Below, piece by piece: positions 1 through 7,307 of a DNA stretch of 15,715 bases. Below the pieces are notes generated by a model. The model searched no databases. It was not told the DNA's origin and was given only the letters and a program-made list of their open reading frames with translations. The stretch is taken from NCBI GenBank assembly GCA_964459805.1, contig CAYWOD010000069.1:1-15715 (forward strand). Reading direction: 5' to 3'. Both the position numbers and the translations under genes were made by a program. The stretch comes from DAOVRL01 sp964459805. GTDB taxonomy: Bacteria > Planctomycetota > Phycisphaerae > Sedimentisphaerales > Anaerobacaceae. How positions within the stretch are numbered: the first letter of the stretch is position 1; each line of letters starts with the position of its first letter.

Positions 1-521
1 AAGGAGTTATCGGATATATGAGTTCATTTTCTTGAGCTTATATCGCGCTGTAGTAGTAAGCAGCATGTTAAATATACGGCTGACAGATATGCAGAGTCAT
101 TTTTCGTCACTTCTTTGAAAATTGCAACAATGAATAATTGAGGCGTCTGAGAAAATTATATTATTACTCGTGGCCTAAATATTGCTTATTTGTAGAAAGT
201 AAACAAACACCAGTTAAAACTGGTGCTTGTTTACGTGGCAATAAACGAACTTCGGACAGTTAATCCGTCTGTGCTTGGAAAAGACATACGGCCCAGCAAT
301 CCGATGCTCAACTCGCTGGTTGTTTTTCTAAACCAAAGAACAAACCTACATGACTTCTGACATATTTTTTATGAGTTTGTAGGTTGCTGGTTATACGATT
401 CAAGGGCAGGGTAATACTGAGCCAATAATATCACCAGCTATAGCTCCGATCAGTTAAAACTCTTTGTCAAATTGCTTTATTGGCCAGCCGCTCTGGATGG
501 TGAATTAAAAACAAAACCGGA
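1..521. other. Intergenic region without a recognisable gene
   Basis: No frame here gives a convincing protein, and I recognise no RNA family. The DNA is AT-rich. Besides the hairpin at 199-234 it holds a weaker one: AACCTACA at 343-350 pairs with TGTAGGTT at 378-385 across a 27-nt loop that contains a run of six T. The ten-mer CAGTTAAAAC occurs at 211-220 and again at 451-460, which may be chance. The left window edge may cut off a gene that ends before position 1. Confidence 0.5.
199..234. repeat. 16-bp inverted repeat (hairpin)
   Basis: The left arm (199-214) and right arm (219-234) are reverse complements with one A/C mismatch, around a four-base TAAA loop. Neither strand has a clean T-tract after the stem; the minus strand is followed by TTTCTAC, which is only mildly T-rich. 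It could be a weak terminator for a gene left of the window, or a structured element upstream of the large ATPase gene. Confidence 0.6.
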
Positions 522-550
522 TTGACCTGTTATCGGTGAGTAAGTATCAT
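522..550 (+). promoter_or_regulatory. Sigma70-type promoter of the large ATPase/nuclease gene
   Basis: TTGACC at 522-527 and TATCAT at 545-550 are separated by exactly 17 bp, each one base away from consensus. The predicted transcript starts near 557, giving a leader of about 30 nt. A GGTG-containing ribosome binding site lies at about 571-578, upstream of the ATG at 586. ATTGACC (521-527) and GGTCAAT (557-563) form a 7-bp inverted repeat bracketing the core promoter and could be an operator; that is inference from position only. Confidence 0.6.
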
Positions 551-585
551 TGTTTTGGTCAATGGTAATGTAAGGTGATGTAAGA

Positions 586-3500
586 ATGGACGAGTTAAAA
601 AAAGCCATCGAAAAATTCCGAAAAAAGCGGCTCGCCGTTTATCGTGCGGATAACAATCAACTAATGCGAGACACAAAAGCTGCAAGCCGAGCAACGAAAG
701 ATCATATTGGACGTTGGCTCCTCGAACTTCTTCAAAATAGCGATGATGCAAAGGCAAGTATAATCAGTATAAATGTAAGTTGTAGTGCGATCTACGTCGC
801 AGATAAAGGAAAAGGCCTCATTCCAAGCGCTGTCGAGGCTATCAGCGGGACGGATTTTTCTGATAAGCTGACGGGTACGATAGGGCGCAAAGGCATCGGG
901 TTTAAGGCTGTCTATACGGTTTCGCAGAATCCCCAAGTTTTTTCGAGGAATGGAGAAGGATTGGAATTCCACAAAAAGAAGGCAGAGGACTGGCTTCAAG
1001 AGAATAAGCTAACTATCGAGAAAGGAGTTCCTTACCAGTGGTTGCCATTCTTTATCTCCAGAAACGAAGAGGAAAAGGGAGATGATATTCTAAGAAAGCT
1101 GCATCACTTCTCAACCATTGTGAAACTTCCGTCTGTAAGTACGACGGATTCACTGAATGAGTTTCCGCCGCACGGACTTTTACCTTTTAGACATGTGCGT
1201 AAACTTGAGGTATGGCGCGACGAGAAACCACACTTTACGCTTGAGGTTACCATGGCTGACAATGGTTCCCTCGTGGTGCATGATAGCCGGAAAGATAGAT
1301 GCGTTACCTGGTATGTTCATAAGAAATCTGAAGTCCCACCCGATGAGATTCTCAACACCCTTGATGAAGACGAAAGTAGGCGTGTGGCAGACGAAGGCGT
1401 CAGCTTTCTTGTCGGGGTCCCACTTGATCAACAGGGAAGTGTTAGTTCTCTTGAGGAGTATCCACCCGTCCATGTCTTCTATCCCGCCGAGAAAGACTTG
1501 GCTCCTGTTCGGGTGTTGCTGCATGCGGAGTTTATGGTAAAGAGCGATCGTACGGCACTTATCCCGATAGAGGAAGGCGGTTTCAACGACTGGGTAGCGG
1601 ATCAACTCGCTTCATTCTTTGTCGAGTCTGTAGATGGCGCATATTCGCCGGATGATCCGGCCGCGTATCTCCGGCTGCTCGTCCCTCTGGCGGAGCGTGA
1701 GAATCACCCCGTTGCGGACAACCTCTGGAAGCGAATAGACGAACATGCCAAAGAGCATCTTCGTTTGCCTGATGTGAACGGCAACTTGAGACTCTCCTTC
1801 GCTGATGCCCGTCTACTTCGCGTATCAGTGGAAATCGACACGGCAAGACTGATCATTGAAGCGACAACCAACGGAGCAGATCTCCTTCATGCGGCATTGG
1901 ATGATGACAGCGAAGCGAAGAAAGCGCTGACAGCCTTGGAATGCCACAGTATCGGGGATGACGATTTGCTCAACATCATGAAAGACACCGCGCAACAAAA
2001 GGTTGATGACCATGACTGGATTTGGGCCTGCTGGGAATGGGTGGCAGCATGGGTAGCTGCGAAGCCTTATGGTGATGAACACAAACAACGCCTGGAACGG
2101 GCGAAGGGCTTGCCACTGGTCTCGACAGGTGGCACATTACATCCCATGAATTTGTTGGACAAGAAGATCATTACCTGGCGCACCAAGGAGGCCACCAGCG
2201 ACATACCAGACTGGCTGCCCATCTGTTTCGTGGACGATTGGTTCCGGAACAAACTGAGGGACTGTTCCGAAGATGATGATCCGGTCGGCAAACTGGTCGG
2301 AGAACTTGGCATCCAGAAACCAACCGGTGATGTGTTGCTTAAGGCTCTCGAAAAGGCAATCAGGCAATACTGGAACAATCCTGACGACAGCTACGGTCGA
2401 TTCATCGAATTGCTGCTTGCTAATGATTGGCATGAAGAATTCGATCCACCGAAAGGCCTTCAACGCTGTCCAATTTCCGCCGAGATTGAAGGCGAACCGA
2501 CGAACCGGTGGGTTGAAGCCGGACATGCATACTTCGGTGCAGAATGGAGTGAGACAGACATTGCCGAATTGTACGAAGGAGTTCAAGGGGTGGCATGGGC
2601 GCTTGTAACTGAAGGCAACGAAGAAAAGTACCGAGCAATCCTGCTATGGATAGGTGTGGTACCGTATCCCAGGCTTGTTCAGGATGGACGAAATCACTTG
2701 GATGAATACCAAAGGCTACAAAAACTTCTGAAAGCCGATTCATATCCACCATATTCTCCACCGAAGCCGCTTTTCTTGGACAGGTTGCATACAGATAGTC
2801 TGTCCACCCCTCAAACGACGATATTGCTCCAAATCCTAGCCAATAACTGGTCAAATTACTTCTGCAAGCATTTCGAAATAGATGTCAAATGTCAAGGTCC
2901 ACGGGGAGGTTGGAGGCATCCACAGTCTGTGCCTGCCCTATGGTGGGAAGAGATAAAGACCAAGTTGAATCCATCTCTTGTTAGCAACCACGCGAAGGTG
3001 GAATGTCTGGAGAATTGCTGGTTGCCTGAGAAAGAAACCCGCAAGGCCATCAGCGATCTGCTACCAATCATTGATGTTGATAAGTTTGGTGAACGAAAAC
3101 AAGAAGTTGGTCGCTGGTTGCGGAACGTCGTACACGTCAGGACAAGGCTTGAACAGATCAAGCCCGACGAATGGCGGACAATTCTCTCCGAGCGAATTCC
3201 ATCCATCGTTACCGAAGAAAAAGCTAACGCAGATGAAAAAATGAGGGATCGGGTCAAGCGGTGGTATGAAGCCTGCCTCGATTCGCTCGAAGATCAGGAA
3301 GGTGTATCGGACGGCATCCTGGCCAACGTGCCACTGCTTTGCCGCAAGAGCAGCGATTGGAAGTACATCAAGGATGAAACGCGATGGCTGGCGGACAACA
3401 ACGAGGCGGCGGATGCATTCCGGGAGGACATATGGCAGATAACTCTACCGGAACGATTTAGGAATCTAGCTAAGAAGTATCTCGGGATTAAGTTGATCTC

Positions 3501-4698
3501 TGCATTCGTGAGGACAGAGGCTCAGGCCGGTGAGGTATGTAGTGATGACGACGGGCTCCAAACCACATTGGAACAGACGCTTCCATACGTTTTTGTCTGG
3601 AGGCTGTCCAAGAGCAAACAAGATAAAGACAAACTTCGAGATGACCTTCGTAATCTGAGCGTGTGTGTGGTAAGCGAACTAAGGGCCATACTCACGATTG
3701 AAGGGGTGGGAAGCAAGGAGGTCGAAAGACAACATACCGTCGAGGACCGTCGCTTGTTAGTGTCCGCTGGCGAGGGGAGCCGCCAATCATATATGGCCGA
3801 GGTACTGACCACATTCCTGAAGGTCAAGTCTGACGCCGAGTTTTTCGAGAACCTTTTTAGATGTAAGAATGATGATGAGCGGAAGCGGAAGCTCCTCAGT
3901 AAGGACGTCCCACCTGAGGAAATCGATCGATTCTTGAGGGAGTTTCGAGAAGAAATCGCGGAGATCCAACCAAGCTATGAACAAGTCAAGCAAGAGATTG
4001 ATACTGAAGCGACCGAACAAAGCACCATGCCCGTCTCCGGAGGCTCATCAGAACAAACGCAAGAGCTTAACGGAACGCTGACGGGCGTAGCTGAACCCCC
4101 TTCGTCCACACCGCTATCCACCGTGCTGTCGAGCAGGAAGGATGAATCCGGTCTATCTCCCGCCACAACCAAGAACTTAATCCTTCGCCTCAAGGACCCT
4201 CAGTCAGCGGATATTGAGTTTGCCAGTTCGACACCCGCACCCACAAGTGGCGGTGGCTCCGGTGGCGGTGGCAGGAGAGAACCGAACATCGATACGGTTC
4301 AATTATCGCAAGAGCAGAAGTGGGAGATCGAACGATATGGAAGGGATTGCGCCAAGCGAATACTGGAGGACAGGTGCGGTTGGAAGGTGGAGGTAATGCC
4401 GCCCAACCACCCTGGCTTTGATTTGAAGGCTACCAAAGGTACCGCTGTACTGCTCATCGAAGTGAAGGGCCATCGCGCCACAAGCAGTGTTGCGGATCTG
4501 ACAGTTAGGCAGCTCAATGAGTATTACAAGTACCGAGAATCAAAAAAGTGGCAACTCTGGAATGTCGAAAACCTTGCCGAAGACACCGGTCCGGTAAGAA
4601 TAAGTCCCTACGTTTTCATTCCAGATGAAGCATTACGCGATAAACAGTTTTCTGTAGATTTACACAAGTGCGAGACGATACCCCCGGAAGAGCTTTGA
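586..4698 (+). CDS. Sacsin/Hsp90-type ATPase with C-terminal DUF3883 (NOV_C) nuclease-like domain
   Basis: This 1370-residue cytoplasmic protein starts with a GHKL ATPase fold. The ATP-binding motifs are E47-LLQ-N51-SD-D54-A (N box), D73-K-G-K-G77 (G1) and G100-RKGIGF-K107 (G2). A middle domain follows; its K319-SDR322 segment resembles the conserved basic residues of sacsin/Hsp90-type middle domains. Residues about 350-1150 are unassigned. A glycine-rich linker at about 1222-1229 leads to the C-terminal domain (about 1240-1340), whose D1279...E1292-V-K1294 pattern is that of a PD-(D/E)XK nuclease core and matches DUF3883, the 'NO VEIN C-terminal' family. The same end-to-end order, HATPase then DUF3883, is known from plant NO VEIN. 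The gene stands alone after its own promoter, beside mobile-element remnants. An anti-phage or anti-plasmid role is plausible but unproven. No signal peptide or membrane segment is seen. Confidence 0.85.
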   Translation: MDELKKAIEKFRKKRLAVYRADNNQLMRDTKAASRATKDHIGRWLLELLQNSDDAKASIISINVSCSAIYVADKGKGLIPSAVEAISGTDFSDKLTGTIGRKGIGFKAVYTVSQNPQVFSRNGEGLEFHKKKAEDWLQENKLTIEKGVPYQWLPFFISRNEEEKGDDILRKLHHFSTIVKLPSVSTTDSLNEFPPHGLLPFRHVRKLEVWRDEKPHFTLEVTMADNGSLVVHDSRKDRCVTWYVHKKSEVPPDEILNTLDEDESRRVADEGVSFLVGVPLDQQGSVSSLEEYPPVHVFYPAEKDLAPVRVLLHAEFMVKSDRTALIPIEEGGFNDWVADQLASFFVESVDGAYSPDDPAAYLRLLVPLAERENHPVADNLWKRIDEHAKEHLRLPDVNGNLRLSFADARLLRVSVEIDTARLIIEATTNGADLLHAALDDDSEAKKALTALECHSIGDDDLLNIMKDTAQQKVDDHDWIWACWEWVAAWVAAKPYGDEHKQRLERAKGLPLVSTGGTLHPMNLLDKKIITWRTKEATSDIPDWLPICFVDDWFRNKLRDCSEDDDPVGKLVGELGIQKPTGDVLLKALEKAIRQYWNNPDDSYGRFIELLLANDWHEEFDPPKGLQRCPISAEIEGEPTNRWVEAGHAYFGAEWSETDIAELYEGVQGVAWALVTEGNEEKYRAILLWIGVVPYPRLVQDGRNHLDEYQRLQKLLKADSYPPYSPPKPLFLDRLHTDSLSTPQTTILLQILANNWSNYFCKHFEIDVKCQGPRGGWRHPQSVPALWWEEIKTKLNPSLVSNHAKVECLENCWLPEKETRKAISDLLPIIDVDKFGERKQEVGRWLRNVVHVRTRLEQIKPDEWRTILSERIPSIVTEEKANADEKMRDRVKRWYEACLDSLEDQEGVSDGILANVPLLCRKSSDWKYIKDETRWLADNNEAADAFREDIWQITLPERFRNLAKKYLGIKLISAFVRTEAQAGEVCSDDDGLQTTLEQTLPYVFVWRLSKSKQDKDKLRDDLRNLSVCVVSELRAILTIEGVGSKEVERQHTVEDRRLLVSAGEGSRQSYMAEVLTTFLKVKSDAEFFENLFRCKNDDERKRKLLSKDVPPEEIDRFLREFREEIAEIQPSYEQVKQEIDTEATEQSTMPVSGGSSEQTQELNGTLTGVAEPPSSTPLSTVLSSRKDESGLSPATTKNLILRLKDPQSADIEFASSTPAPTSGGGSGGGGRREPNIDTVQLSQEQKWEIERYGRDCAKRILEDRCGWKVEVMPPNHPGFDLKATKGTAVLLIEVKGHRATSSVADLTVRQLNEYYKYRESKKWQLWNVENLAEDTGPVRISPYVFIPDEALRDKQFSVDLHKCETIPPEEL

Positions 4699-4973
4699 TA
4701 GCCCTGCTTACCATCACTCTGACAGCTTCGCGATCGACTTTGCAAAACAACCAATTTTTAAATATTCCGTGGCTATATAATATACTACTACGTGCCTCCT
4801 TAATCACAACTTCTTTTTTTGGTCGACAATCCAGATGAAAACGAGCATCGAACAAGTGTGTGCCAAGGTAAGCTGGTGCAAGCAAGCTGGACAATCCAGC
4901 CTGGCCAAAGCCTAACCAGCAGGCCAGAACAGAACTTTGCACATATGGAGGTAACGAAATATGTGGAGCCAAA
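4699..4973. other. Intergenic DNA downstream of the ATPase gene
   Basis: I see no gene. There is no strong hairpin-plus-T-tract terminator after the stop codon at 4696-4698. The ten-mer GACAATCCAG occurs at 4824-4833 and 4890-4899. The transposase-like frame from the right loses its family resemblance at about 4974, so this stretch is probably DNA joined to it by a rearrangement. Confidence 0.4.
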
Positions 4974-5216
4974 GGGTTTGACAATATTGACAACAGACTC
5001 CATGAGCTTCCTGCCCATGGCAAGAGCGGCATCTACCAACGATCTTCGCTCATCATCAGTGAATTGAATTCTACCCTTAATCTTGGATCTGAGGACTTTA
5101 TTCTCCAGGCGAAGATACTCATTCTGGAGAGTGAGCTCTTGGCATAATAGTCGTGATATCGTGGCAATAATTGGTAGGCTGAGCCATTTGGCTGACTGAT
5201 CAGAAGGTATTTCCAT
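4974..5216 (-). pseudogene. Truncated transposase/integrase, N-terminal fragment
   Basis: Reading leftward from the ATG at 5216, about 81 residues resemble the N-terminal region of a common DDE integrase-core transposase. There is a leucine-rich helix, then LQNEYLRLENKVLRSKIKGR, FTDDERRSLVDAALAMG and VVNIVKP. In relatives I remember, the sequence after IVKP continues with a helix-turn-helix and then the DDE catalytic core. Here the frame stays open for another ~60 codons, but the residues no longer look like that family and no DDE core follows. It is therefore a 5' remnant with a breakpoint near 4974. No terminal inverted repeats could be paired with it. The start could also be the upstream GTG at 5225. 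Confidence 0.6.
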
Positions 5217-5225
5217 AGGAATCAC

Positions 5226-5558
5226 TATCCTTCAGATAGAGCTTGCATGCTTTAAATCCAAAGGATAACATATCGGCATATACAAGCATATGCAGAATTA
5301 CTGATATTGGCAGTCTGCTACTATGGAAGGGAAAGAAAGAAAGTTTTGAAGCGCTTTCATGTGAGCCGGTTTACGGTTATCAGAAGATGGGAAGACCGGA
5401 GCATATTGTGCTTGATGGGCAACAGGGCATTTTGAGATCACACAGTAGTGTGGGCGATTGTTCTTCCAGTGTCTACGCCAGTGTCTAAGCGTACTTACAT
5501 TTACTCTGGAACCAGTCTTCGCTCAATAGGCTGTCAGTCCACAATCGCTTTCTTACAT
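5226..5558. other. Intergenic DNA between transposase remnant and terminator
   Basis: No recognisable gene. Open frames here are short and unlike any family I know. Small features are the palindrome CACACAGTAGTGTG near 5439-5452 and a close direct repeat of AGTGTCTA near 5468-5487. It is probably decayed mobile-element DNA. Confidence 0.35.
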
Positions 5559-5595
5559 AAAAAAGGCCTTGTAACCTTATTGGTTACAAGGCCTT
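5559..5595 (-). terminator. Rho-independent terminator, minus strand
   Basis: Two perfect 14-bp arms (5563-5576 and 5582-5595) enclose a five-base loop. Read on the minus strand the stem is followed at once by TTTTTT (complement of the A run at 5559-5564). It lies 40 bp past the stop codon of the integrase remnant and points the same way, so it most likely terminated the integrase transcript. On the plus strand there is no T-tract. Confidence 0.85.
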
Positions 5596-5608
5596 ATGGC
5601 ACGATTTA

Positions 5609-5654
5609 CTGCTTTACACGCAGGAGGTCACAGGTTCAAGTCCTGTATCGCCCA
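5609..5654 (+). other. 3' half of tRNA-Val(UAC): probable attachment (att) site
   Basis: The sequence runs from the anticodon stem to the discriminator base. It has an anticodon stem and loop with TTTACAC (anticodon TAC), variable loop AGGTC, T-arm ACAGG-TTCAAGT-CCTGT, and the acceptor strand ATCGCCC followed by A. CCA is not encoded. The 5' half (GGGCGAT acceptor strand and D-arm) is absent: the bases before 5609 do not fold as a tRNA, and the base that would pair at position 27 is already wrong. A 46-bp 3' fragment next to a tyrosine recombinase is the usual footprint of tRNA-targeting integration, so I read it as an att core rather than a functional tRNA. Confidence 0.85.
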
Positions 5655-5905
5655 TTTTCGTACGGTATGAAATTATAAGTACTTGCCCTTCGATTAGCAT
5701 CCAACTTCTTGCCCCAATTTGGCGTGAAATGTCCTCCGATGTCGGTCTTCTTCGACCTCACCTTGTTATTGGCGTTCTCGATAAGCCCCTGAATGACCTC
5801 TGCTGCCTTAGCTTCGTGGTCCGCATCAACCTGGTTGTAGAATTCAGCAGTAGTAGCTGTGTTGCTGTGTCCCATCCTATGCAGATTTACGTCAGTTAGT
5901 CCCAC
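5636..5905 (-). pseudogene. int: Tyrosine recombinase (integrase), C-terminal remnant
   Basis: About 80-90 residues remain of a site-specific tyrosine recombinase. They hold the last catalytic box: R10-MGH13-S, TT18-19, and the nucleophile Y23 in TTAEFYNQV (numbered from the GTG at 5905). The remaining ~66 residues form a basic tail. The first catalytic Arg and the R/H-containing box, normally some 200-300 residues upstream, are gone; that DNA is now the end of the ceramidase-like gene. The stop codon (5636-5638) lies inside the T-loop of the tRNA-Val fragment, so int and att overlap. The terminator at 5559-5595 follows. It cannot be active as it stands. Whether any of the frame upstream of 5905 is original int sequence is unclear. 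Confidence 0.8.
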
Positions 5906-7272
5906 ATTTCGCTGATCAGTCTGACCGTCTCGTTGACCAGGATTTGCCCTCCCTCAGGGCCAACAATGAATTTGTCCGCACTGTATCCTCCGCCTTTGAC
6001 GGCCTTATCTGTGGGCAAATACCCGCACTGCTGGCATGCCGTCTGTACCAGGAATGTCAGTGTGGCGGGGCTTCTTGCCTTCATTCTGATTCCGTAGTCA
6101 AGATACAACTCAAAGGGATTGGTCGCTATGGCAACATCTCCAAGTCGCAGCACGTGGAATTCTATGGGCGTTACGGGGTCTGTGTTATAGAACGGCAATA
6201 CCCTGCCTTCGTGTGCAGGCATGTTCAGTCCGGCAACAGTGTGTTCAAAATGCACAGTGCTGTTAACGGTCTTCTTCGCAAGGGGTAGAACATCCTCAAC
6301 TGCCTCGGTAATCCGACGGGCTATTTCCTGACGTCTCGACAGGCCTCTTAGTTTGCGCATCTCTTGCTCGGCACGCGTGCGGAACAGCAAATGAGGCGAG
6401 ATATCTCCCGCCGCTGCACATTGTGGGAAAACGAAAAGGTCTTTAGAGAGTCTTTTGCGGAGTTCTATCCTCACCTCATGCCAGAAGTCAGCAGAGATTT
6501 CGCTTAATCCCTCGGTTTCCTGGGCTGTGCAGGCGATATTGACTACAAGTCCGGTTAGTTTGCGGTCCTGGCTCCAGAGAAAGAGCAGCTCCACTGCGTG
6601 GTCTTCGTATCCTTCGATGGCGGAAAAGCTCTCGATGTTTGTGGCACCGTACATTGCAGCCGAGCCGTCGAAATAGGTTGATCTGCGGTTCATTCCGACA
6701 ACGGCATGGCCCAGCCCCCAACTCATCGCCCCGGGTTTGCGGCTCTTCCAAGCCTTTACTATGGCCTCGGCAACACGCTCGATAAAATAATCGGCATACT
6801 CAGAAGCCTTCATAACGCCTTGGTCCTTGCTGACATCGTACAAGCCCTTGAAGGCGCCGTCTATGAAGCCGGGAGCCGTATGCGTGTGCGTTGCATTCAG
6901 GAACAGCTTTTCGGAATCGAAATCTGCCATTCGGGATTTGATGACTTTTTTTAGTCTGTCCTGAACGGCCTTTCTGATGTATATCACATCGCAAGATACC
7001 ATTATGGCTTGTTCGATTGAGTCGTCCTCTTGACGCGTCTCCAGCGCCAGCGCTGTGGCGGTCAGCGGGTCTTTGACACGCTGCGAGATTCGCTTGTGTA
7101 ATTGCCCGACCAAGGCGACCGGCTTTTGCGGCGTGATGTCAACCTGGGCCCAGCCCACATGAAGAAGTCCATCGCCGGATTGTGGTTGTTGATTCGCCTG
7201 AGTCTGGACCGCGGTAACATCCGCAGAAGCTGATATGACACAAATAATGAAGACCAAGTTTAATAATCGCAT
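5896..7272 (-). CDS. Secreted neutral/alkaline ceramidase-like protein
   Basis: This 458-residue protein resembles the N-terminal catalytic domain of neutral/alkaline non-lysosomal ceramidases, zinc amidohydrolases. The first ~20 residues form a signal peptide with a hydrophobic stretch (LLNLVFIICVISASA). The family signature appears at residues 37-50 (LHVGWAQVDITP) and at N126-AT-H129-T-H131-TAPG, whose histidines should be zinc ligands. It is much shorter than full ceramidases (about 650 residues or more) and lacks their C-terminal domain. Such short paralogs are frequent in polysaccharide-degrading planctomycetes, and their true substrate is unknown. It lies 35 bp downstream of the Gfo/Idh/MocA gene and is probably co-transcribed with it. 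Its last codons (MWD, stop TAA) overlap the integrase remnant by 10 bp, so its natural C-terminus may have been altered by the rearrangement. Confidence 0.8.
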   Translation of the reverse strand: MRLLNLVFIICVISASADVTAVQTQANQQPQSGDGLLHVGWAQVDITPQKPVALVGQLHKRISQRVKDPLTATALALETRQEDDSIEQAIMVSCDVIYIRKAVQDRLKKVIKSRMADFDSEKLFLNATHTHTAPGFIDGAFKGLYDVSKDQGVMKASEYADYFIERVAEAIVKAWKSRKPGAMSWGLGHAVVGMNRRSTYFDGSAAMYGATNIESFSAIEGYEDHAVELLFLWSQDRKLTGLVVNIACTAQETEGLSEISADFWHEVRIELRKRLSKDLFVFPQCAAAGDISPHLLFRTRAEQEMRKLRGLSRRQEIARRITEAVEDVLPLAKKTVNSTVHFEHTVAGLNMPAHEGRVLPFYNTDPVTPIEFHVLRLGDVAIATNPFELYLDYGIRMKARSPATLTFLVQTACQQCGYLPTDKAVKGGGYSADKFIVGPEGGQILVNETVRLISEMWD

Positions 7273-7307
7273 TCCATTACCCCTACTTCAATATTCCTGC
7301 GTTGTGT

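Noticed and set aside
301..460. Possible integron attC site or retron-type structured RNA
   Set aside because: No paired core sites of the GTTRRRY type with proper spacing, no reverse transcriptase or integron integrase nearby; only short stems are present.
4800..5225. Whole 141-codon minus-strand frame as an intact gene
   Set aside because: Only the first ~84 codons resemble a transposase; the rest has no family resemblance and the catalytic core is missing, so it is recorded as a truncated pseudogene.
5243..5678. Two plus-strand frames of 76-81 codons before the tRNA fragment
   Set aside because: No ribosome binding site, no recognisable domain, and the second runs through the terminator hairpin and the tRNA fragment.
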